Position numbers and translations under genes: made by a program
Assembly (NCBI GenBank): GCA_037954235.1
Contig: JBBMOA010000020.1
Span: forward strand, 13,736,177-13,800,176
Length of the DNA stretch: 64,000 nucleotides
Direction of reading: 5' to 3'
Source: Aulostomus chinensis
Taxonomy: Eukaryota > Chordata > Actinopteri > Syngnathiformes > Aulostomidae
The notes under the pieces: model-generated
Databases searched by the model: none
Told to the model about the DNA's origin: nothing
What the model saw: the letters and a program-made list of their open reading frames with translations, nothing else
Shown here: positions 35,241-48,611 of the stretch, in pieces
Layout of the letters: each line of letters opens with the position of its first letter
How positions within the stretch are numbered: the stretch's first letter is position 1

Positions 35241-37838
35241 GTTGGTCATAAATATCTCTAAGATCATTTGACTCATTAGTCATATATTACCTGCAGGGAA
35301 AATCAACCTTTTTATCATTCTACAGTCTTCATGCAAAAAATTTTGATGCCCCTGACTCCAGGCCAGGATCAGGGACTCGCCTCCCTCCTCTGGACCACGT
35401 AAGCGCCCTCTCATACATATTTATTTCATTCATATTGATGTAATGTTCTAACTATTACACTAGAAATAAGATTTTTATTGCTCATTTGTTATCATGATGT
35501 CAGAAGCCAAAGTCTTCAGCTCTCTCCGTTACTGAGGACCCTTTGAAGGCCTTTCCAAAACCCCCCGCTGACCCACCGGGAGTGAAGAGGGGGCTGGTCA
35601 GGGCACGGGCATGCCTTCTCAGGGCTGGATCTCTCCCCACGTTGCCTCCTGTTGTGAGACAAACAGATGGTATGGAATGACAAAATATTGAAATTTGAAT
35701 TCATGGAGAAAAGAGAGGATGATGGTGTTTGATTTTTGAATGCATGACACAAAGTTGTTATTTTTCAAACAAATTGCAGAAGGTATTAGAAGACCGGTTA
35801 TTTAAATCATTGCATTGCTGTAGGTCATTGTACAGCCACTAAAAGGGGAATGAATGGATCCATTCAGATGCAGCTCTCTAGCTTGGCTTGGTGAAAAAAA
35901 AAAAAAATACTGATACTTTTTTAAATAGAAAAGGAAAACTAACTTTCTGCTTTTAAAAAGTGCTAAATGTCCGTTGGCCAGGGAAAGGAGAAGGTAGAAA
36001 TATTACAACACCACACAGCAACAACCTGCAAACCATTTCCTGTCTGTGTTTTTAGAGAGATTAAATCCAGACCCTAATGAAAAGCAACCGTCTACTACAG
36101 GACTTGATCTGCTAGACAACACGGAGGTCTGCAGTGGTCTCCTCAAACCTGTTTTATGCAGAACAGCAAGTGAAAGGTACTCTATCTTGTATCTCCTTCT
36201 GCTCCACCCACTCTCTTCTGCTCCCCTACATTTCTAATCAAATTTTATGTTTCTGTCTTGTCTAAACTGCTGAGAAATTTAGGGGAAAGTTGTGACGATA
36301 TTAATCTCCTATAAATGTGAAATGATCTACTGTGGCATGATCTGGAACTTTGTTTTAGTTAACTGTGAGTAAGGAGGGTCCAGTTTCAGAGCTAAGAAGT
36401 TGCATTTCATCAGCTTGGTGCATAGACTTGCATCCTCACTGTTACAGTCCTACTTTGTTTGCCAGTATTGGAGGCATTTCTGAGTTGGGTCAACTCTTAT
36501 CATATTCTTTGGTCTTTGTTTGAGTGTTATATCCCAGATCTCGGTTCAAATGTGCATCAAATGCCTTTACTATATGATGTACACTACCGATTCCTCAGCA
36601 TTAGATCTCATACACTTTACTGCACACTCCATCTTGTAAAAGTTAATCCATCTTGGCAAGTTTCAGTCCCAGTTAAACAGCCTCTATCTGTCACTCCAAT
36701 CATGTGTCAGCTTTTACACCTTCACTGTGCACAGACGCTAAAAGCTCTGCTTTTTTTTCTACCAACCTCATCAGCTGCGTGTCAGCATGAGGGGCATAAC
36801 TCTGGCTGTGAGGTCAGGGGCTGTCGTTACAATCCATCTGCCTATCGATTGGGTGAGGCAGCCGGAGCTCTGGAGGGGGGCTGACCATAAAACACTTTTA
36901 CAGGAAATCTGGGCTATTGCCTGCAGAGCACTCTCATCTCCTCTTGCCTCGCACGGCAAAACAACACACACTGTTTTTATAACCTGTTGCTTACAAAGGC
37001 TTCCTGAGATATTAATCTGAGGTCAGTTCATGATTAAGATAATGATATGATTAAAAACGTACTCCTCTGAATTAGTGTGTGATTTTGGAAGCACTGTTGT
37101 GTGCATAGTGTTTCTAGTAGCAACTCCAAGTATGTTTGACACAAGCAAACAGGGTGAAAATCTCAGAGATAGTCGAGCCAGATGCCCACTAACTGCAAGT
37201 AGAAATAGACACAGTATAACAGAATAATCTGATGAGCTACATGCGATATGAAGATAGGGGAGATTAGACTTCCACTAGGTTCTTTTTCTCCTATAAGCCT
37301 GAGCTTTATAGCTCCAAATGGCTCTCTATTAGATTTGTATGCCCATCTGGGCAAGGCTGGCAGCAGCGTGTGTTGTGACTGCAGCACTGGCCAGGCCTAA
37401 GACAGTGATGAGGTCATGTCTCAGAGAATGCAGTATCACACAAAGAGGCCTTATGATCAGACTCCTAATCCTATCATACAGACTTAAAGCCTTCTCTCTG
37501 ACATTCACTCCTCACACGCTTCGGCCAGCACTTGCTCCTTAACAGGCCCTGTGTGCCAGCTTAGGCCAAACACTAGATCTCAATTACAGTGAAAGTGCAC
37601 TCGATTGTACAGTACAACACTCCCATACATTAATTAACACAAATCTATTCAAGAAATGTTTATATATAAAAATACATGAGTACTTCTCATCTGAAACCTT
37701 GAACAAGAACAAGAAGAACCTGCATCACATTTGTCAAGTACAGGAACAAGGGAATCAGGGCTGATTGCAATTAATTTGTTTTTTGGCAGTTATGCAGGAA
37801 ATTTTCATTGGGCTGTCTTTGGCACATACTCACACACA

Positions 37839-37884
<46 letters not shown>

Positions 37885-40800
37885 ACACACAGTATATCTG
37901 AGGATTTGTTATAAATATGTCCTACCTTGTGGTATGATTTGTAATAAGAACAAGTCCAGATCTTTTAGACATTCGGCTGGCTATGATTTAATAGCCACAG
38001 TAATCACGAGGAGTTACACTCTAAAATGCAACTTTATTGTTGCCTAAAAATGTATTTTGAATGTTAATATAATTCAAATCCTCAAATGAAATCAAAGCTG
38101 GAAGAACTTTTAAAAGTATTCCCATCATGCAATATTTAATAAGAAACTGATGAAATTATCAAAATATACCTTATCTCACAATATGTAAGACAAAAAAAAA
38201 TGCTGGCTTTGCCCCATGCTCCACCCCCCCACCAGAGTTCATGTAAATCAGCCAATTAGTTTCTGCTGTGTAATCCTGCTAAAAGACCCTCCTTGGCAGA
38301 AGCAATAATCTGTAATTTGATGCACTCTTTGTATGATGTAAAAAATTTGAGTAGCAGTGATAGAAATTACTCAATAAACTCCTATTTATCTTTATTTACT
38401 GTTAATTGTCTCAACTGGCCATGTAGTAATTAGTCATCCCTCACATGTTTTTCATATTTCCCAGAATTTATTGTGGCATAATTTGGTGAATGAGTGTAGT
38501 AGCGAAGACTTGGCAGGGTCCTTGTGGGGGGCAGGCTGCAACACGTAGATAAGAATGACATGAGATTTGTTTTAGGTAACACTTGACAGTTACTGCAAAG
38601 ACATGGCAGGACTGTGCAGACAGCTCACTGTGACTAAGAATGAACAGCTTTAACCAGACTGCCCACAAGAGTTAAGATCGCAGTTCCTGTCTGTTGGGGA
38701 TTGGGGTTTGTGAGGCACAAAAGCAAACACACCCATGTAGACATACAAACTCTAACACAGACAAAAAGTCACAGATAGTCACACACAAACAGACACACAC
38801 ATGCTTCTGTGTGACCACAAAGCTGCATGTTGCAGGCACTTTGAAAAGAGAGAAACTGGAGCCTGCAGGGGGGAAAGAACCTCTGGTGTAACAAGGACAC
38901 CTAGTGGCTCTTGGAAAACACACACGTAGCTGAGGTAGTAGATAAACTATCATGTCATCTTATTCCTCTAAAGATGTTTTGTGTTGTATTGTATTGTTTT
39001 TTTAATAATATAATGATAAGATTGAACCGTAGTTAATTAGCTTATGCTAATTAGGTTGTTTTTTTTAAACATGTGAGGTGGTCTCTCACTAGCTGCAGGC
39101 TGTTTCAGGGGTAGCTCAGTGAACGTCGAGCAGCCTAAATGTAGCAAAGAGATACAGTAGTTTTGGGCACTTTGACTGTTTTCCTTCTTGTGTGTGTTTG
39201 TGTTTGTGTGTGTGTGTATGTGTGTGTGTGTGTGTGGGGGGGGGGGATTCCAAGCTGTGTCTACAAGGAGGCCTTCTACCTTTACCTTAGACTTTGACAG
39301 CCTCTGATTCATATTAAGCAAGTCACTCGTCCTGCATGTCTGATCTCCAAACTGTGATGTAACCACTAACCAGCCTCTTTTGTGTTTCTGTGTCTTTGTG
39401 CCAACAGCAGAATAATGCAGCCTTGTGTTGACTCAGCAGTTAGATCCACAGAGCGCAGACCAGGACTGCAAACAGGTTTGTCCGGATGAAAAAAAAAAAA
39501 GAATACAATTGTGGTTCCAGCTTTAAAGTCTTTAGTCCAACTACTTAGATAAATATCTATGACTGTAATGAACAAATCTTTGTAGAGAGTCGGTTTTTGA
39601 TTTAGGTGTTGTTGCTTAGGGCCATGTTTCCACTGTGACAAGCAGCCAGCCAATGGCTGAGAAAACTGTTGGTTTGGGCAACCACTGTTTCCTGCATCAC
39701 ATCAAGGAAAGGGGCATGAAAGTGTTCAGCAAAAAAGCAGAAAAAAGAGTGCATGGCGTCATTGACTGCAAAGAGTTGCACGCACATTATACGTGTTCAA
39801 GTGTGTTTTTTTCACTATAAACCAACAGCTACACACTTCACATTCGCACACAAACAAGTGAGAGGAAGTCTAACTGTGGATGGTGACCTTTCTTTGTGGC
39901 ATCAAACTTCCTTCTGTTTTATTTTAAGACATTGAACTTGTGAACCACGCTTGCCGCTCATGTTCACTGTCTGTGTTTGGAGGTGGTAACTAGCTACCAA
40001 AAATTCTCTCCGCGCATTTCAGAGTTGTGGGATAGAGACAACATTGCATCTACAGAGGAGGATGCAGAGTCATCGGTGTGGAATACAACAGCTGCTCTTC
40101 TCCAACACCTAGAGGCTGCTGCTGCAGGTAGTGAGGTCACTGAAAGAAAGACATTGTGAAAAAATGCTCACAGAGAATTTCAGTTGACCAAAGTAATATT
40201 CAAATTAGGGCCGGGTTGGGAATATATCAATATTATATCAATATCATGATATCAGACTAGATATCATTATAGATGTTGGATATTGTCATAAGTGTGTTCT
40301 TTTCTGGTTTTAAAGCATGCATTACAATAAATATGAAACCATTTTCTGAACTTTCACGGCTGTTACAGCTGTTTTAGTATTTGCCTGTAATAATACATCC
40401 CATAGTTGTAGTATAGTAATAAATCTCAGTATAATTGTACAAATTCATCTTTCCAACATTTTTATAACATTGATATTGAGGTATTTGGTCAAAAAATTGT
40501 GATGTTGGATACCCTCTATATCACCCAGCTCGAAAAATTTCCTAAACTCTGATTCATATCATGATAAATATGGATTATTATGACGAAATCTGTTGCTATA
40601 ATAGGTTTCCTACAATATATCACCTATTCAGCTCTCTGTATTACTTTTTTAAATGAATTTGAATTTTTTTTTTTTTTTATTCCTGCTAAGCTCTCCTATC
40701 TGTGTTAATAAGCCTCATTTTCGACCAACATACTGGTAGATATATTTTTAGCACAGGACGACAGTCGTGCATGTTTGACCAAATAAGAAAGCGATGAAGA

Positions 40801-43800
40801 AAATCAAACTAAATGCTGTTACCTTTGGCATTCACACAGAATTGTTTGAACTCAAAACTGCTGTCTGGCAGCCTTGAAATAAAAACCTATGGCTGTAAAT
40901 ATTTTAACACTCTACAAATTTAATGGAAATTTCATTTGAAAGATAAATATTAAATATTTATTGTACCAAGTGCCTTCTGGCTCATGCATAAAATGCCTTT
41001 TCAGATTCAGTGGGAAATTACAGGGAGGTGTTGGGTGTGTGCCAGCCTTTTTGAAAAACAGCCAATCCCTCTTATTAATGCAAGGAAAACATTTATTTTA
41101 CCCTTAAAAAAACAAGGAAAATGCTCCTCCCTTTCTCTTCCTCTATGTCCAGATTGTAGTTGCCTGTTGCGCACTTCTTCCTCTCCATTTGACCAGTGAA
41201 ACTCACAGCGTTTTTTTTTTGGGGGGGGGGGGGGTGGTATTCTACTGCTGACCAATGTATTATTGATGGGGATAATTTAACCTCAAGTTCCTCAAGCAAA
41301 TGATAAAAGTACGCTGTGCAGAGGCCTCATACGTTAAACCACACAAATCATGATTCATCTTTATTTATGTGGATGCAGACTTGCCAAAACACACATGTGG
41401 GTGTTTTCCTTCTGGGATGTTTGCTTTCTCAGTCTAACTTTGACATATTGCCCTTAACACGATATATTTTTGCAATATTTGCTTTCCTGTGATGCCAGGT
41501 AGTCCTGATTATCCGATGGAGCACGTGTGTGATTTGTGTGACCGTCTCCACGGCACCTTGGCAGAAGCCAACATGCTCGGTCGACACTGTAAGAGACGGT
41601 CCGAGATACTGCGGGCGTTGTTCCGACTCATTGACCTCAATTCTGCTCAGCTCAATCTACACATCGCTAAACTCTGCCTCGCTGTGAGTCGTGTGTCGGA
41701 AGGTCTTCTACCACTCGGCACGCTGGTGCTTTGACAAAAGTTAAGGTTTTTTATTTGCATTCTTTTCTCCAGCTGTGCATTAGCGGAAAGAACCTGCTAA
41801 ACATCTGTAAGCTCATCTTCCAGATTAGTCGAAGTGGAAGCAATGACATCCTCTTCCAAAACAACTCAATGATAGGTAAACTAGCATCTGAAATATAGTG
41901 TACTAGAATAGGTCATTGTCTAGTATCCTACATACAGAGGCTAACTGTGGATCTTCTCTGAGTCTAGATGATTTGCTGAGACTGCTGATCACTGAGGATG
42001 TGTTGACGTCTGGAGAAGCACTGCTCTACTGTGTTGCTACTCTAAAATTTCTCTCTGGAAACAGTAAAATCCTCCGACTCCTGATGGATAAGAACTACAT
42101 CGGCGTGGCTAAGAACCTTGTCCAGAAACTCAACTATTCTGCTGGAGACACACACTTCACGATAGCCGGACACATTCTTGTACAGGTGTCCCACAGACTC
42201 AAGTATTTCATAATGGGGATATGTTTTAACATCTTTTTTTAACTCATTCAGACCTGATGCAACTTGTATATGTTTTTAAACCTGTAAGACCAGAGATGGT
42301 ATTTGCATGTTCCTCTCTTTAAGAACAGTGGCAACAACCACATGATTTTAGATGTTTACTGATTTTATTGGTATTTTTATTATGGAATATTTACTGACCA
42401 GTGTGGCAAGTCATTCTACATAGAAGCCAAAAGTCTAAGCTGTTTTTGTTTTTTTAAATTTCTGGCCTCTGTCTTCTACAGAGGCAGAGAAACAAAGGAT
42501 TTAGTAGTTGTTGACAATTCTCAAAAGTTTTCTGGCATTAACAAAAATGTCATATGTTTTCTGAGGTGTAATTAGGTCTTAATAGGTAGAGTCATTTGAT
42601 ATTTGGACATCAACCTATCAAATTCACATTGAGGAATGAAGAAACAGGAAAATATCTTCTGTAGCACACAGATGGACACTTGAATATTCCTTAATAGTGA
42701 GGTTATGTGAGTGAAGTCAATATAAAGGAACACAATGCTAAATGTATTTTGGATCTAATACTTGGCTGATGTGGATTTCCCCACTATTAACCCAAAAATG
42801 TTTTTGTTTATGTCTGGTATATGAGCTCCTCCAAGAGCATAATGTTCTCTGCTGGCCAGGCCAAAACCCACCCTGCTTCACTCGAGCAAAAATGATTGCT
42901 GCTAACCGCAGAAGTCGGCCCAAGCAAACATCTAGAGCTAGCCTTTCATTTGATATGAAACACAGCTCATGATGAGGGAAATAAGACGACCGTGACTTTC
43001 CAGAATGTTCAGTACAGCTGAGTGTTATTGTAAATGACTGTTTCCCTCTTGAGGATAAAATGATTTATGTCCATACTCAATAGCTTCCGGTCTCTCTGCT
43101 ATACACCCCATTCTGTACAGGCTAGTAGCTTAAGTGAGCGTTTGACAGACGATGATTGCTGATACTGGCCAAACTCTTCAATGTCTCCTATTTATCTCTC
43201 CCTTTGACCTCCCCAGCTGACAGCGACCCTGAGGAACCTCGCCGATCACCCTGCCTCCCGCCCACTTTTTGTCTCCCACGCTTTACTATCAGAGCTCATT
43301 GTTGTGCTGCAATATCATCGCGGGGACCAAGACGTTTGCACCAACATTTCTAGACTATACAGGTAACATTCATCTGACACGGTGTCATACTGCACTTGTA
43401 GTGTAGAAGTGTCTAGAAACCTTAAACACACAGGGTTATGGTTGTATGTGTTTTTTTGTGTTCCTCCCCCGCTTCACCAATGGACAGAGGGGCTGCGTTC
43501 AAATTCAGAGAAGCTACTACATTTGCAGTTTATAGCTTTGTTTTCTTTTGCTAAAATTGCAATTGACACCGTGTTATGATTTTGCACACACAAAACTTCA
43601 CAAGGTATTATGATAGGAACGGTGAAATTGAGACCTTCAGTATGTTTATAAACTAGTTCATCACCGTGATTTAAAGTGTGAAATGTTTTTTTTTCAGTTA
43701 ATGTGGCTAACTACACCTTTTCCCAAAGCAATCTTGCTTTTAGTGAAGTTGAAGCTGCTAAATATTTTTGTCCAGAATAATGAAAGTATAAAAACTTCAC

Positions 43801-46800
43801 CCAGGCTTGAATCTACATATGATTTTACAGTCTTTACTTGTGTCTCCATATTTAGTCAACACAGTGGAGCAGTTGGAGTGGTCAGTGGTATTTGTTGTCC
43901 CCTCTCTCCCTCAGTAAACTCTCCTCTTACTCGGAGTGCCGCCTTGCTTTGGCCCACACCCCCAGCTGCTACCAACTATTTTTAGAATTGCTGAGCAAAC
44001 ATCACCAAAAACAGGTGAGTCCACCAGCCTCCTCTGTGTGTGGGGGGGATTGTGCATGCGCTTATGTTTGTGATTGTTTGTGGGTCAAGGAGAGCTGAAG
44101 ACAAAGTTTCACAGTGGTCATGATGTGACTCTACTCAACATGTTTACTGCTTGATTGAGTTGTTTATGTACCGCAAGCACATCTACAGGACATTGTGTAA
44201 TTCTGCACGTAGCTTCCTTCTTCTTCTTTTTTTTTTTCCTTACCACTATGCGTGTTTTGACATTTAATCATCCCATGGGAGCCTGACCAAGTTAAGACGA
44301 AGATCAAAGCAAAGATGAGTTACTAGTGTCCAGAGGTGGAGGGAAGTGGAGGGATAAAAGCGAATGAGCCCCACCCTTGACTGACAGGGAATAAATACAC
44401 ACACACGCACACGCACACACATACATATTGGACAGTAAGACAAGTAGCTTGCACCTTGTCCCAGGACAGCCCGTGCTGTCCTCATATCAATGTTACGGCA
44501 TGTTTATGGCTGAAATTACTGTGTTCTGAGCTCTCCTGCTCTTCGTGTTATTTACTTAGTGAGTTAAGCGTGACGTACTAGCTGTTATTTATGTGTCACG
44601 TTTGTCCTCATTCAATAAGGTCACACATTGAAGAGAAGAAGAGAGCCCAGGCAGAAATGAGTGTCACTGTCAGTAGTGCTACTTGACAGGGAAGGCTGGG
44701 TCAAGTGTTGCCCTATATTTTAGAGTTATGATCTGGTATCTTAAATTAAGGTTGCAGCAAACTTTTCAACACATCTATTCCTTCATATATGCTTCTTTTC
44801 ATCTGACTGGTCCTTGCCCTGAGCCATCCTACTCAACACTGCTAAAGGCCCCAAGTACCAGCTAATCAGAGGCAGAGTAGAACCAGGGACAGGTCCAGTA
44901 AGGATGGGCCGATGTCCATTTCCTCCATGGACTGAAAGAATAAGACCCTCTAGCGCCCAGTATGTCTCCTATCATGCTGACATATAGATAAATGGTTGGG
45001 AAAAAAAAACCTTGCCCCCACACCCATGGGAGCAGCAGAAACAAAAGGAGACCCCACCATCAGATCATCTGCTTGGCGGCTTCCGGTACTGCTTCTGATA
45101 GAGCTAGCATTAATGTTAGCTGTGCTAGCCTAGCCACTACTGGTGCTAAAACCATCTGTGGAGGTAGAGGAGGTTTGGGAGCCAATGGTTTAGTCTACAA
45201 AATGTCTCAGAAAAGATTGAAATGATTTCTTGAATATCACATTTGCTTGATTAATTGATTAAATGTGTTCTCCATGGTAATCTCATTGTTATGTTCATCA
45301 CGTAGAATTCAGCAACAATCACCTTGTTGGAAGTATTTTACTAAGAATAGAGTTCTATAGATTAAATGTAAGTGATAAGTAATTGACCAGGGAAAATTTT
45401 AAAGGTAAAAATGACAGAACTCTCTAAACACCTGGCAGAGGTGTCACCTGTCAGCCACATTGGCAATACAATGAAGTGTGTTTGCAAATTGTTTGTGTGT
45501 TTATGACGATTAAGATATAAATGACACACGCAAAATGACCCGGACACTTCACTGCTCTCCCACAGGACCTCGTTGTGCGTCTTCTCTTCACCTTGGGGAA
45601 CCTCACGGCTAAAGGCGAGGACGCCCGGCAGCAGCTCTTCCGGTCCAAGGGATGCATGGACACACTCCTCAAGCTGTACGAAAACTACCAGCAAAGAAGT
45701 GACCCGCGGAAGAATCCCTCGTCCCCTCAGAAGAGTGTGCAGGAGGATGAGGATGTGCTGGTGAAGTTGGTCAGGGTGCTGGCCAACATGTGTGTCCATC
45801 CAGCTGTTGGTCCGGCGCTGGCCAACGACCTGCGCTGCGTTCAGCTACTGGTGGAGACGCTGGGTGAGTAGGAGATGATTGTTTAGTCATAACAGCGCAA
45901 AATTTACCGATATGACATGTCTGTCATACCATGGAAGTAAAAATGTAGCTTTCTGAGTAGGTTAAAAATAGCTGTGAGTGTGTTTTACAGTATCTGGTAG
46001 GCAGCCAACCACTTCCTTTTTACTGGGATCAAAATATGACTTTGTCTGAAAACTCTCCTCAGTCGTCTGTTCATTCCATCTCTTGCTTTCCTCTGTGTGT
46101 TTTCTGTTTGCAGCACATCCTCTTTCAGTTTATCTGTCGTCTTTTTTTTCGCATGTCTGGTGTATGTGAAGCGCTTCATTGCAAGAGCAGGATGTTCTGT
46201 CACATCTTAGGCGACAATGCGTGCATGAAATTCTCCCTTTGTGGTTAAATGGGTCCCGGATAGGTTGAAGTGATACACAGCTGTTTGCGTGTGCGTGTGT
46301 GTGTGTGCATGTGCGTGCGTGCATGTGTTTGTGTGAAACTCTCGAATTCGTGTCTCGCTGCCTCCCACACACTACATGGGAGGAATATTTAAACCTAGTG
46401 ATTAAGTTAGGGAATTTGCATGTCATAACCAGAAACAAAATTCACTGTGACACTGGTGTGATCAAAATCCGTGATATATACCCTAACATTGGACATCTGT
46501 TGCCTTATCATGAACAGACAGTCCCCGAAGCCTCTCTCAGTGTCGTGTCTGGCTGTTTTGGTTCACGTTGACCTTCCAGCTCCTGATCAAACTGCCTGCA
46601 CGAGGCCAAAATTAACCACAGATAATAGTTATTTTAATATTCATTTCACAGTGTCGGTTTGGCCTCAGATTAAAGGGTTGAAGGTTCAATAATGCATTCA
46701 TCTAGAAGACATCTGCACTGAAGTCTTACAGAAAATGAAAAGCAACATCTGCTTGACTAAATCAGTGTCACTGTTTGTGAACTCTCAGTTATCAAGATCA

Positions 46801-47629
46801 GAACAGTTGAGCCAACTGGAATTGTAGATTCGTAAAGACTCTGTTTTTAAGGATTCATGTAATTTATCAGACGACATGAAGGAGTGAAAATGTCACCTGC
46901 TTTTGCACACGATGCATTTCTTTTCTACACAATAGAAACTTAATAATAATGTGACGAGAAGAAGCAAACATCTGCGCTCAGGTCTCTGATTGTGGTTTTG
47001 CTTATCCCTCTGATTGAGCTTGTATGTGCGTGTGTGTGTGTGTGTGTGTGTTTGTGTGCGTGACACAGAGCTGAGGTCTGTGCAGGAGAGCGAAGAGCTG
47101 CTGCTGAATGTGGCCGCCACCTTCAACAACCTGTCCTTCTACCAGGAAGGAAGCTCTGTACTGGCACACAGTCGACTCTCCATAGCTCAGTGTAAGAGTG
47201 GTTCACCGACAAGAACGTAGACGTAAAGAGAACGCTCCTGCTTCTCTGACATCCCCCTCGCCTTGCTCTCCCCTCAGTGATGCTGAAGTTGATGCTCAGC
47301 TCCAGTACAGAGGCCATGCTTGAAGCCACCCGCGTATACGGAAACCTGTCCCAGTCTAAGGAAGTGCGGGACTTTATGATGCAAAACAAAGGTGAATAAT
47401 GGTGAACAACCAACGTAATGCACTGCTTCATGAAATATTCTTGTACTTTGCAGAAAAGTTAGCACGAGCGTTTCTTAGAATACACTCGTGTACACTCTTG
47501 TATCATGTTTAGGCTGGACTTATCTGCAAGGCTAGCGACAGTCACTATAAACACGGCTGCTGACTCTTGTGATAGCAGCACCTCTTATCTTTGACCTGCT
47601 CTGCCCTCATCCGCTTTCCCACTCCATCA

Positions 47630-47682
<53 letters not shown>

Positions 47683-48578
47683 CTCTCCCTAAAAGTGTAC
47701 CAGTTTTTGGTGGCACTGCTGGACTCAGAAAGCAACGAGATGTGTTTTTCAGCCTGTGGAGTCCTGACTAACCTGGCCAAGGACCCTCTCAACCGGGTCA
47801 GTCTCTCACAAGAGGGAGCTACTGCCAAGTAAGGACCCAAAGATGAAGATTCTGTTTATGTTGAATGTTAGTGTACCAGTTTGTGTCTTTGTACAAATCT
47901 TTACATGACAGACAAATGACTACATGTCCACTAAACGCACAATTACTTTCTTAATAAACCACATAGGAGTCGAAACAACAATTTTGCTGTGTAATTTTGA
48001 ACATTTTACTGTCACAACTTGCAAAATATAATGAAAAAAACATCATTGTAGATTTTAATCGGATTCTTCCCATCTAATCGTATTTAGCATGTATACAGAG
48101 CCCTGGAGATGCTGTAGAGAGAAAAATATATCTCTTGAAGCCAAGAAGTGTAATTTCTTCACTTAATTTAGTGCTTTCGAGGCCAAAAGTTGAACCTGAT
48201 CCAAAATAAAGCCATTGTTATCTCAAAATTATTTTTTTCTCTCTTTGGCCACTCCAGGACTCGGTCCAGTATATACTCATGTAAATTACAACAAAACTTA
48301 CCTCACAACTCACAGCAACAAAATGAACATAAACTAGCCACGACCTTTCTGGGCCTTTAAAAATGAGCAAAAGAGTTTTGAGGAGAGGAAGCAATTTGTT
48401 TTTTCAGGCAGGGAGTAAAGAGTGAACATGGAGGAGCTGCAGCAACTCTCAACTCTGGTGTTGGTACGATTGTTGATTTGTCTGTTTCATTTTTAACCAC
48501 AGAAAATTTAAGTACAAAATATTTTGTGGGACTCTTCCTGTCTGTAATGTACCCTTATATGTGAGCATGGTTGAAACA

Positions 48579-48611
<33 letters not shown>

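Noticed and set aside
36459..36884. 141-aa frame in ARMC2 intron 4 as an exon
   Set aside because: No armadillo or ARMC2 resemblance; the possible acceptor near 36773 runs into a stop in the needed phase.
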